Part shown: piece by piece, positions 1-5,775 of the stretch
Numbering within the stretch: position 1 is the stretch's first letter
Layout: every line of letters starts with the position of its first letter
DNA from: Bacillota bacterium
GTDB taxonomy: Bacteria; Bacillota; Clostridia; Clostridiales; Clostridiaceae
Direction: 5' to 3'
Assembly: GCA_030706015.1 (NCBI GenBank)
Contig: JAUZPI010000128.1
Coordinates: forward strand, 1 to 10,280
Length of the DNA: 10,280 nt
The notes under the pieces: generated by a model
The model's database searches: none
What the model was told of the DNA's origin: nothing
The model's input: only the letters and a program-made list of their open reading frames with translations
Position numbers and translations under genes: made by a program

Positions 1-9
1 CCCTTTTTA

Positions 10-99
10 TTATTTAATCTTTTTAATTAGATGTAGCGACAACAATATGAATAATAAATATATGCCTATAGCTATAATTATAATAATTCCATCTTCCAT
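10..99 (-). CDS. 29-aa hydrophobic membrane peptide, unknown function
   Basis: Short reading frame downstream of ssb. It opens with ATG behind a good ribosome binding site (AGAGGTGA, 3-4 nt from the start) and encodes 29 residues. After a short acidic start (MEDG), residues 5-24 form one uninterrupted hydrophobic segment rich in Ile and Leu, and the peptide ends in a basic tail (KKIK). This is the layout of a single-pass membrane peptide with the basic end likely cytoplasmic. Peptides of this size and shape include type I toxins, small holin-like proteins and small regulatory membrane subunits, and nothing in the sequence chooses between them. A hairpin with a T-run on the opposite strand lies between it and ssb. 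The strong Shine-Dalgarno makes translation plausible; the function is unknown. Confidence 0.5.
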   Translation of the reverse strand: MEDGIIIIIAIGIYLLFILLSLHLIKKIK

Positions 100-179
100 G
101 CTATCACCTCTATACATTCATAATCTTTTGTTATATAATTAGCTTGATAAAACTTCATTTGTCCTTGTTTCTAATTGTG

Positions 180-216
180 AAGCCTACTAAGATTTCATTC
201 CCCTAGTAGGCTTTTT
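180..216 (+). terminator. Rho-independent-type hairpin, T-run on plus strand
   Basis: A perfect 10-bp inverted repeat (180-189 pairing with 204-213) has a 14-nt loop, and TTTTT follows on the plus strand (212-216). On the minus strand there is no U-tract after the stem, so as a classical terminator it would stop plus-strand transcription. It lies a few bases after the ssb stop codon, so in the ssb transcript it could instead stabilise the 3' end or act as a weak terminator. Confidence 0.6.
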
Positions 217-220
217 AGTT

Positions 221-631
221 TTAAAAAGGGATATCTCCATCGTCCACTGGTGTCATATCTTCTTCAAAACTATTAGCATGCTGTGCAAATGGATCACTAG
301 TAGTTTGATTACTTCCGTTATTCTTACTACCTAATAGCTGTATTTGGCTTGTATGCACCTCTGTAACATATCTTTTAGTACCATCTTTAGCCTCATAACT
401 TCTAGTTTGTATATTACCTTGTAGTGCTATCATGGAACCTTTTTGAGTGTAATTCGCTACAGTTTCAGCAGCTTTGCCCCAGATAACAATATTTATAAAA
501 TCAGCTTGTTTCTGTCCATCCACAAACTTATCCACAGCAAGTGTGGAAGATATTACAGCAGTTCCTTTTCCTGGTGTAAACTTTAAATCATTATCCTTTG
601 TTAGTCTTCCTATTAATATTACATAATTCAT
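221..631 (-). CDS. ssb: Single-stranded DNA-binding protein (SSB)
   Basis: A 136-residue SSB of the bacterial/phage OB-fold family. It coats single-stranded DNA during replication and recombination. It begins with the family's typical MNYVILIGRLTKD start. The OB fold covers about residues 1-101 and includes the FINIVIWGKAAE and KGSMIALQGNIQTRSYE segments. A low-complexity Asn/Ser/Thr linker follows, then an intact acidic tail ending in DDGDIPF, the tip that in known SSBs docks partner proteins. The length is normal for phage and plasmid SSBs, somewhat shorter than chromosomal ones. Its ATG directly follows the TAA of the upstream gene, so the two are translationally linked. It is the fifth gene of the operon that begins with the DnaB-type helicase, and is probably part of the element's own replication machinery. 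Confidence 0.96.
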   Translation of the reverse strand: MNYVILIGRLTKDNDLKFTPGKGTAVISSTLAVDKFVDGQKQADFINIVIWGKAAETVANYTQKGSMIALQGNIQTRSYEAKDGTKRYVTEVHTSQIQLLGSKNNGSNQTTSDPFAQHANSFEEDMTPVDDGDIPF

Positions 632-877
632 TTATATATCCTCACTTTCAGCATATTCAATTAATAAATCTTCTCCGTTTTTACCTGCTTTCCATGCTAA
701 CTCCATTAATTCGGGTATGTTCCATACATCATTAAAACTTCTACTTAAATTTGAATCCTCTGGTTCATCATCTCTTACTAAAAATTTTGTCTTTCCATTT
801 ATTTTAATTTCCATCACTTGCCTATATTCTCTGTTTTCCATTTCTTCATCTGTTAATCTTGTCACTTTTACCTTCAT
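632..877 (-). CDS. Conserved-looking phage-type hypothetical protein, 81 aa
   Basis: An 81-residue soluble, acidic protein with a strong AGGAGG site 7 nt before its ATG. The predicted architecture is mixed: a short N-terminal charged helix (TDEEMENREYRQ), two short strands (VMEIKING and TKFLVRDDE) and a C-terminal helical half (IPELMELAWKAGKNGEDLLIEYAE). I do not recognise a family. It sits immediately upstream of ssb, with its stop codon abutting the ssb start. A role in DNA metabolism is suggested only by this context. Confidence 0.8.
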   Translation of the reverse strand: MKVKVTRLTDEEMENREYRQVMEIKINGKTKFLVRDDEPEDSNLSRSFNDVWNIPELMELAWKAGKNGEDLLIEYAESEDI

Positions 878-888
878 TTTTATTCCTC

Positions 889-990
889 CTATTTATTTTT
901 TATAATAACTAAATTATTTTCTATTGCATAAAGCTTTACTTTCCTGTAAGGTGCTACTATCTTATTATAAATACTACTAATCTTACTCAT
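889..990 (-). CDS. Small basic protein, 33 aa, unknown
   Basis: A 33-residue basic peptide. The reading frame stays open further upstream to a methionine at 1071, but I chose the ATG at 990 because an excellent GGAGG site lies 6 nt before it, whereas the longer form would lie largely inside the preceding gene. The start overlaps the last 8 bases of the 88-aa gene, which suggests translational coupling. The sequence is rich in Lys, Ile and Tyr and has no obvious domain. It belongs to the helicase-ssb operon; the function is unknown. Confidence 0.6.
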   Translation of the reverse strand: MSKISSIYNKIVAPYRKVKLYAIENNLVIIKNK

Positions 991-1249
991 GTTTAGCCTC
1001 CGAATCATTTTTATAAGCTTCAGATGCAACCTCTTGATTAATTTCCTGTAGCCCTCTAAAATCCTCTTCAAGTTCCGCTACTCTATTCTTATAGAAATTT
1101 ATCACTGCATCTCTCCTTACTATTCTTCCCTCACGTCTTAAACACATCTTCATAAGCTTATCACTTAATTTACATTCTTTAGTTAATCTTAGTATTAAAA
1201 ATACATTAATCATTAGTGAAATAATTAGTGCTATTATTTCACTTTTCAA
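983..1249 (-). CDS. Small membrane-anchored coiled-coil protein, 88 aa
   Basis: An 88-residue protein that starts with TTG at 1249. The start is supported by AAAGGAGG about 9 nt upstream, which overlaps the helicase stop codon. Residues 4-22 form a hydrophobic transmembrane segment (EIIALIISLMINVFLILRL). A basic stretch follows (LRREGRIVRRD), then a charged, probably coiled-coil tail (about residues 55-80, VAELEEDFRGLQEINQEVA). The basic flank after the helix favours a short N-terminus outside and the tail inside the cell. This resembles spanin- or anchor-like small phage proteins in shape only, and I recognise no family. It lies between dnaB and the 33-aa gene. Confidence 0.7.
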   Translation of the reverse strand: MKSEIIALIISLMINVFLILRLTKECKLSDKLMKMCLRREGRIVRRDAVINFYKNRVAELEEDFRGLQEINQEVASEAYKNDSEAKHE

Positions 1250-1264
1250 TTTATTATTCCTCCT

Positions 1265-2578
1265 TTATATTTTCATTTCTAAACTGTGACTAGTATCTAA
1301 GCTACCTATTTTCTGATATTGTGATATATAAGCAAGCTTTACGGTGCCTACTTTACCGTTTCTATTTTTTGCTATATTAACTTCAAGTATATTCTTTTCC
1401 TCTGACTCTTTGTTGTAATATTCATCCCTATAGAGGAATAGGATTTTATCTGCCTCCTGTTCTATTGCTCCCGACTCTCTAAGGTCGCTCATTATTGGTC
1501 TTTTATCTGCTCTAAGTTCCAATGCTCTGGATAATTGACTTAAAACTATAACATTTAAATCATATTCTTTAGAAAATCTTTTAAGGTCCTGCATAATGTA
1601 TGTTACAGCTTTATTGCTATCGTTTTTGTATTCTGCATAGTTCATATACTGGAGATAGTCTATAACCACGAAATCAAGTCCATGTGCTTGCTTTTCTTGA
1701 ATTATAGTAGATTGTATATCTTTTATGCCTAGTCCTGCCCTATCATCTACTTTTAAGTTAAGGCTCATTAAATTATTGGAGGCTCTTGTTATAGCTTCAA
1801 AATCATTCTCTTTAAGATTTCCTGTAGAAATATCTATTCCATTAATCCACGTTTCAGCAGCTAACATTTTAAACATAAGCTGTTCTTTAGCCTGTTCCAT
1901 GCTAAAAAATAATCCTTTGTTGTTTTCCGACAAGCCTTTTATTATGTTCATAGCTAAAGTGGTCTTTCCCATTGAGGGACGAGCACCTATTACAACAAGT
2001 TCTTTCTTCTGGAAGTTATTAAGTGCTTTGTCGAGATCACCTATTTTAGATTCCATACCTAGAGATATTTCACCTTTATATAATCCCTCGATAAGACTAA
2101 GACTGTCACAAAGCATTGTAGCCATATCGGTGACTTTTGATTTACCATCTTCTTGAGTTAAGAGTCCATGAGTTAGTTTACTAACCATTTCACCGTTGGA
2201 AACCTCTGGATTATGCAAATTTTTTATAGTATATTCACACATTCTCATAGTTTGTCTTTTGTTGGATAATTCTTTTAACTTTTGTACATTAACTTCATAG
2301 CCATGACTTGTAGGTTCACTTCCTGCAAGTCCTACAACGTAAGTCATTGTTACGGTTTGTAAGTTATTTCCGAGAGCTTCGCTTACTGAAATGCTATCAA
2401 TTTCATTATCTTCACTAAATACCCTCTCCATAGCTTCATAGATCAAGCTATTATTGTGTACATAGAAATCTTTCATGCTAAGTTTATTCATAACCATTGG
2501 GAATATTTTATTATCTAAGAATATTTGTCCGAGTAACTTCTGTTCAAGTTCTGCATTATGAGGAACAACCCTGTCCAT
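1265..2578 (-). CDS. dnaB: DnaB-type replicative DNA helicase
   Basis: A 437-residue hexameric 5'-3' helicase of the DnaB/SF4 family, which unwinds DNA at replication forks. The N-terminal DnaB domain (about residues 1-100, beginning VPHNAELEQKLLGQIFLD) is followed by a linker and the RecA-like motor. Visible motifs are Walker A ARPSMGKT (199-206), FSMEQ (225-229), Walker B FVVIDYLQ (303-310), the H4 region from VLSQLSRALE (345) through SDLRESGAIEQEAD, and the C-terminal AKNRNG (403-408) containing the arginine finger. All catalytic residues are present and the length is typical of full-length enzymes. An AGGAGGT site lies 5 nt before the ATG, and a clear promoter is 29 nt upstream. It is the first gene of the operon carrying ssb. 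With ERF and DUF1351 upstream it indicates a self-encoded, phage-style replication module. No helicase loader or primase is visible. Confidence 0.96.
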   Translation of the reverse strand: MDRVVPHNAELEQKLLGQIFLDNKIFPMVMNKLSMKDFYVHNNSLIYEAMERVFSEDNEIDSISVSEALGNNLQTVTMTYVVGLAGSEPTSHGYEVNVQKLKELSNKRQTMRMCEYTIKNLHNPEVSNGEMVSKLTHGLLTQEDGKSKVTDMATMLCDSLSLIEGLYKGEISLGMESKIGDLDKALNNFQKKELVVIGARPSMGKTTLAMNIIKGLSENNKGLFFSMEQAKEQLMFKMLAAETWINGIDISTGNLKENDFEAITRASNNLMSLNLKVDDRAGLGIKDIQSTIIQEKQAHGLDFVVIDYLQYMNYAEYKNDSNKAVTYIMQDLKRFSKEYDLNVIVLSQLSRALELRADKRPIMSDLRESGAIEQEADKILFLYRDEYYNKESEEKNILEVNIAKNRNGKVGTVKLAYISQYQKIGSLDTSHSLEMKI

Positions 2579-2606
2579 GTTTTACCTCCTTAAATACTAT
2601 ATCTAT

Positions 2607-2635
2607 ATTATAAACCTTTAATTTCCAAATTGCAA
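2607..2635 (-). promoter_or_regulatory. Promoter of the dnaB-ssb operon
   Basis: On the minus strand a -35 box TTGCAA (2635-2630) and a perfect -10 box TATAAT (2612-2607) are separated by exactly 17 nt, giving a start a few bases before the dnaB leader. The -35 box overlaps the first 17-bp repeat of the adjoining array. Confidence 0.75.
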
Positions 2636-2660
2636 TATATTTTGTAATATATTTTATAAT
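2632..2660. repeat. Two overlapping 17-bp operator-like repeats upstream of dnaB
   Basis: Two near-identical copies read on the plus strand as GCAATATATTTTGTAAT (2632-2648) and GTAATATATTTTATAAT (2644-2660), offset by 12 bp. The first overlaps the -35 box, and the second ends at the stop codon of the DUF1351 gene. The same motif occurs twice upstream of the promoter at 4882-4910. Likely an operator or binding site; an AT-rich UP-element function is the alternative. Confidence 0.6.
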
Positions 2661-3505
2661 TATTTTATATAGCCTGTATTTAGTGTTTTATAACTAAAAC
2701 CGTTTTCTTTCAGCAATTTACTAAGTCTAGCTATATCTTCTTTATCAGCTTCAATTCTAAATTCTACAAAGCACATTTTTACTGATTTATGTTTTTCCTC
2801 TACAAAAGGGTTAACTTCAACAAGTTCTGGTGTTGGATTTTCAGCTTCATATATAAATTTAGCTGTATCATTTATCTTTGTTATAATTTGATCTAAAGAT
2901 AAAGCATTTATATATATTGCAAAATCTGAAAAATGTAATTGTCTTTTAATTGTTTTGTTAGCACTTTCTAATACTGAATAGATAGCTTTAGTCTTTTCTT
3001 CCATTTCAAATTCTTTCTGTTTAAGAAGTAAAGCTCTTTGTTCTAAGTCCTTTTTAACTTCACTTGGTTTTGCTGTAAGCTTAGTATATTCATCTAATAT
3101 AGTTAATTCTTTAGCATATTCGTTAGATAGTTCATAATCGTTTATAACAGCCTCTCTAAGCTTTTCGGCTATAAACCTATTATTATTCCTCCTCTTATCA
3201 TCAAACACTCCTATGCCTTGTTTAATTGGATTCTCAGCCTCTTCTACAAGGCTTATTAAGTCTTTACACTTAGCCTCAAAATCTTTTATAGGCTTTTCCA
3301 TAACTCTTTTTACGTCTTTTCTATAGCTGTCTATTTTATTTCTAAGCCCTGCAAGTTCCTTTTGAGTAGCCTTACAATCTTTGAGAGATTCCTCGGTAAC
3401 TACGAGTCCCTCATATTTTTTCATGGTGTCTATGAGCGAGGCTTTCACCTCGTCATAGTTCATGCTTATCACTGGAAGTTCCTTTATAACCTCAATTTCT
3501 CTCAT
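2660..3505 (-). CDS. DUF1351-type phage recombination-module protein
   Basis: A 281-residue protein resembling the DUF1351 family found next to recombination and replication genes in Firmicute phages. Its biochemical activity is not established. The sequence is strongly helical and charged: a conserved-looking N-terminal part (EVIKELPVISMNYDEVKASL), a coiled-coil region of about residues 45-95 (KATQKELAGLRNKIDSYRKD), a long central helical section and a C-terminal alpha/beta segment (VKMCFVEFRIEADKEDIARL). Its ATG overlaps the ERF stop codon (TAATG), so the two are translationally coupled, which supports a function together with the annealing protein. A helper or coiled-coil partner of ERF-mediated recombination is an inference from context. 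Confidence 0.82.
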   Translation of the reverse strand: MREIEVIKELPVISMNYDEVKASLIDTMKKYEGLVVTEESLKDCKATQKELAGLRNKIDSYRKDVKRVMEKPIKDFEAKCKDLISLVEEAENPIKQGIGVFDDKRRNNNRFIAEKLREAVINDYELSNEYAKELTILDEYTKLTAKPSEVKKDLEQRALLLKQKEFEMEEKTKAIYSVLESANKTIKRQLHFSDFAIYINALSLDQIITKINDTAKFIYEAENPTPELVEVNPFVEEKHKSVKMCFVEFRIEADKEDIARLSKLLKENGFSYKTLNTGYIK

Positions 3506-4143
3506 TAGTTAGCACCTGCCTTTTGTTGTAAATGTTCAAATCCGTTGCACATTTCCTCATATTGTGCTTTAGTTAAATTAAGTAAATCAGTAACATTGTA
3601 TTTTTTAAGTGCTGTGGTCTTAACTTTAGCTATGTTAAATCCTGCTTTATTTGCTATTGCTATAAGTTCCGACATTTCTTTATTAGTTATCCCTGCTTTA
3701 TTTTCACTAGGTTTATTGTTAGGCTTATTATCCTGTTTATTGTCCTTACCAGTGTTATCATTTGAGTCAGCATCTTTTGTATCGTCTATACAGAACAAAG
3801 CATTTAAAGCATATTTTCGGGCGTATGATGATGTACTACCAGTAACTTGTGAATCATCCATTTTAGGCTTTGAAAGTGCTTCACGTGCAAATGCTGTACT
3901 TTCAAGTTTTTCCCCTTTTTCCACATCAATAAATGTTGCAGTAGCTTTTATATAGAACCTATCATTAATTAAAACTATCTCGTCATTAATAATAAGTGTT
4001 GCTTTATATTTATTAAGTAGAGGCTTTACTCCCTCCAAAATATCTTCGCATCCTCTATAATAAAAATCCCCAAATTTATTATATTGGCTCTTAGGTGCTT
4101 TAAGTTCTGATTGCACATTCATTAATTTTTCATATACATTCAT
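3505..4143 (-). CDS. erf: ERF-family single-strand annealing protein
   Basis: A 212-residue ERF-superfamily recombinase, which anneals complementary single strands in phage recombination and genome circularisation. Family signatures are YNKFGDFYYRGCEDILEGVKPLL (about residues 21-43) and, at about 99-126, QVTGSTSSYARKYALNALF followed by CIDDTKDAD. A hydrophilic Asp/Asn/Lys linker (about 127-150) leads to a C-terminal helical domain (ITNKEMSELIAIANKAGF onward). A GTG nine bases upstream would add three residues, but it lies inside the ribosome binding site GAGAGG, so I chose the ATG at 4143 (8 nt spacing). It lies between the acidic 121-aa gene and DUF1351, and acts with the SSB encoded downstream. 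No exonuclease partner is visible in the window. Confidence 0.94.
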   Translation of the reverse strand: MNVYEKLMNVQSELKAPKSQYNKFGDFYYRGCEDILEGVKPLLNKYKATLIINDEIVLINDRFYIKATATFIDVEKGEKLESTAFAREALSKPKMDDSQVTGSTSSYARKYALNALFCIDDTKDADSNDNTGKDNKQDNKPNNKPSENKAGITNKEMSELIAIANKAGFNIAKVKTTALKKYNVTDLLNLTKAQYEEMCNGFEHLQQKAGAN

Positions 4144-4166
4144 AATATTCACCTCTCATATTTTCT

Positions 4167-4532
4167 CTAAAATATTTCTTGTCTATATACTGGATTAGAG
4201 TATTCTTCAAACTGCTCCAAAGTTTCTTCTAAGTTTTCTACCTGCTCGGATAATGCTACTACTCTATCTTCTAGTTCTGTATTAGATGTATATTCAACAA
4301 CATTATTCATAGTTTTTTCAAACTCTCTAACATCTAGATTGTTTAAGTACTCTGTTACTATATCGGTTTGTTGGTCTTGATATAGGCTTTCAAGTAACAT
4401 CTTAGTTAAATCCTGCTTTTCTTTATTATTTAACTCAATCCTTACTATGCTTCCACCAAAATCTCCAAAGGTTAAAACGTCATTTTCTAAATTAATATCT
4501 CTTAGGTCTTGTTTCTCTATTACACTTCTCAT
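4167..4532 (-). CDS. Acidic coiled-coil hypothetical protein, 121 aa
   Basis: A 121-residue, strongly acidic protein with about 28 Asp/Glu against 11 Lys/Arg. The N-terminal part has alternating short strands (NDVLTFGDFGGSIVRIELN), followed by helices. The C-terminal third (about 85-110, LEDRVVALSEQVENLEETLEQFEE) has the heptad pattern of a coiled coil, so it is probably an oligomer. A GAGGTG site lies about 8 nt before the ATG. It is the second gene of the operon led by the ribbon-helix-helix-like protein and precedes erf. I do not recognise the family. Small acidic proteins next to phage recombination genes are sometimes nuclease inhibitors or DNA mimics, but nothing specific shows that here. 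Confidence 0.8.
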   Translation of the reverse strand: MRSVIEKQDLRDINLENDVLTFGDFGGSIVRIELNNKEKQDLTKMLLESLYQDQQTDIVTEYLNNLDVREFEKTMNNVVEYTSNTELEDRVVALSEQVENLEETLEQFEEYSNPVYRQEIF

Positions 4533-4556
4533 AAATTCTACACCTCACAAAATTAA

Positions 4557-4868
4557 TTATTTATATCTTTCAATTCCGTTTTCATAATCTGTTAAAACTT
4601 CATCTAAAATTCTAATTATCTTTTGTGTTTTGTTGCCTTTTATTTTGTCATAGCTTTCAAGGTTTACATTTAAATCTAAGTTCACATATTCTTCTTTTAC
4701 CCTTAAAGATGAATCTGGTTTAAATTTATTCATTTTATTTACTTCTTTATCAATTATAGTAGCTACAAAGCTGTATCTATAAAGCATATAGTTTGCACAT
4801 ACTGCATTAAGTCTATCGAATAACCTCTTAGGTATTCTAACTAAACGTCTTGTTTTCAATCTGTTCAC
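4557..4868 (-). CDS. Small DNA-binding-like protein with two possible ribbon-helix-helix units
   Basis: A 103-residue basic protein. The first unit (about residues 7-46) has a short strand RRLVRIP followed by two helices (KRLFDRLNAVCANY and SFVATIIDKEVNKM). After a hydrophilic linker, a second unit (about 60-97) repeats the plan: strand EYVNLDLNV, helix NLESYDKI, then KTQKIIRILDEVLTDYE. This strand-helix-helix pattern is typical of ribbon-helix-helix transcription factors, which normally dimerise. Two units in one chain would make a single-chain dimer or a double-site binder. The gene opens its operon, directly behind a promoter overlapped by 17-bp repeats, so autoregulation is plausible. An accessory relaxosome protein is an alternative because a relaxase gene lies next door. 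Family assignment is by pattern only. Confidence 0.7.
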   Translation of the reverse strand: MNRLKTRRLVRIPKRLFDRLNAVCANYMLYRYSFVATIIDKEVNKMNKFKPDSSLRVKEEYVNLDLNVNLESYDKIKGNKTQKIIRILDEVLTDYENGIERYK

Positions 4869-4881
4869 CTCCTATGATTCT

Positions 4882-4910
4882 ATTCTAAATCATTGTAATG
4901 TATATGTCAA
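4882..4910 (-). promoter_or_regulatory. Promoter of the RHH-like/erf operon
   Basis: On the minus strand a perfect -35 TTGACA (4910-4905) and a -10 TAGAAT (4887-4882) are separated by 17 nt. It lies 14 nt upstream of the 103-aa gene's start codon, whose ribosome binding site is AGGAGGTG. The -35 box overlaps the first 17-bp repeat in the same register as at the dnaB promoter. Confidence 0.75.
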
Positions 4911-4947
4911 TATGTTTTATAATATAAATTGCAATATATTTTATAAT
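4907..4947. repeat. Two 17-bp operator-like repeats upstream of the RHH-like gene
   Basis: On the plus strand the copies read TCAATATGTTTTATAAT (4907-4923) and GCAATATATTTTATAAT (4931-4947), spaced 24 bp apart, twice the 12-bp spacing seen upstream of dnaB. The promoter-proximal copy begins 2 bp inside the -35 box, as at 2632. Likely a shared operator. Confidence 0.6.
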
Positions 4948-4959
4948 CTTATTATGCGT

Positions 4960-4987
4960 AAAAAAGCTAGAGTTTATACCCTAGCTT
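4960..4987 (-). terminator. Terminator after the relaxase gene
   Basis: A 7-bp perfect stem, AAGCTAG (4987-4981, minus strand) with CTAGCTT (4970-4964), has a 10-nt loop and is followed by a run of six T on the minus strand (4965-4960). It starts 3 nt after the relaxase stop codon and separates the mobilisation operon from the next promoter. Confidence 0.8.
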
Positions 4988-4990
4988 AAT

Positions 4991-5764
4991 TCATTCTAAG
5001 AATTTTGTTATTGGTTTAATTGACAGGTCAAAAGGATTATAGTTTTGCGTAAGTTCTGGTTTAATTTCTAGTTTCTTGGCCAAAGTTTCAACTTGCTTCT
5101 CTAATTGGTTTACTCTTACTTTTAATATACCATTGGCCTTAATTAATTCTTCTCTTGTGGCCTCTGTGGCCTCGGCCTCTCCGTTTATTATTCCGTATAT
5201 CTTCCGTATGTCCTCGGCCTTTGCACTAGATTTAATTATGCCTCTCTTTAAATCTGGAAACTCTTTTATCATATGTTCGTAGTACCGAGTTTGCCAATCT
5301 GATAACATCTTACGACCATCAAAATACCTAGAGATAGATAGTATTGGTTCACCTTTACTATTAGTAAATTTAGGTACAATCAAGGCATGTATATGAAGAG
5401 GCTGAACCTCGTCTTTGTGTACTATAGCAAATCTTAGGTGTTCGCCAAAACTTTCCTTTAAAAACTCTATATTATGATCTATCCATAATTGTTTTTTAGA
5501 TTCGGATAGCTGCAACATATAATCGTGAGAGGTACTTAAAAGCAAATCCCTTGCAAATACATTCTTTTTTCTAAAGTGTACATCTTTTGTATAGTTTAAA
5601 AAGTCTTCTTTAATATCTACATCACCTATAAGAATTTTATTTAAATGAGTAAGTGACAAGTCGCAAGGACATTCAATCTCCCTCAGTACGTGTTGCCTAA
5701 AAGTAGTGAATTGAGATAGGTCCTTGAATTTTTCTCCTACTGTAAAGACTACATAATTTTTCAT
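4991..5764 (-). CDS. mobV: MobV-family (Mob/Pre) plasmid relaxase
   Basis: A 257-residue MobV-type relaxase, which nicks one strand at the origin of transfer and stays attached to the DNA to lead it into the recipient. Family features are an N-terminal HVLRE in the place of the HNER-type motif (residues 25-29), AFRDLLLSTS-like motif II at 71-79 (ARDLLLSTS), and the diagnostic metal-binding motif HKDEVQPLHIHAL (116-128; H116, D118, E119, H124, H126). The LSISRYFDGRKMLSDWQ segment is also typical. A coiled coil follows (about 196-233). It is shorter than pMV158 MobM-type proteins. An ATG 21 nt upstream is in frame, but I chose the one at 5764, which has AGGAGG 7 nt before it; the site lies just after the coupling-protein stop codon. 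No origin of transfer could be identified with confidence. Confidence 0.88.
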   Translation of the reverse strand: MKNYVVFTVGEKFKDLSQFTTFRQHVLREIECPCDLSLTHLNKILIGDVDIKEDFLNYTKDVHFRKKNVFARDLLLSTSHDYMLQLSESKKQLWIDHNIEFLKESFGEHLRFAIVHKDEVQPLHIHALIVPKFTNSKGEPILSISRYFDGRKMLSDWQTRYYEHMIKEFPDLKRGIIKSSAKAEDIRKIYGIINGEAEATEATREELIKANGILKVRVNQLEKQVETLAKKLEIKPELTQNYNPFDLSIKPITKFLE

Positions 5765-5775
5765 AATCATTCCTC

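Noticed and set aside
991..1071. N-terminal extension of the 33-aa protein to a methionine at 1071
   Set aside because: No ribosome binding site there and it would overlap most of the 88-aa gene, while the ATG at 990 has an ideal site.
1725..2156. Open frame of 143 codons on the plus strand
   Set aside because: It lies antisense inside dnaB, has no ribosome binding site and its Ser/Leu/Phe/Pro-rich translation is that of a reverse-frame shadow.
3545..3955. Open frame of 136 codons on the plus strand, hydrophobic
   Set aside because: Antisense to erf. The hydrophobic look comes from reading the complement of a charged coding strand. No ribosome binding site.
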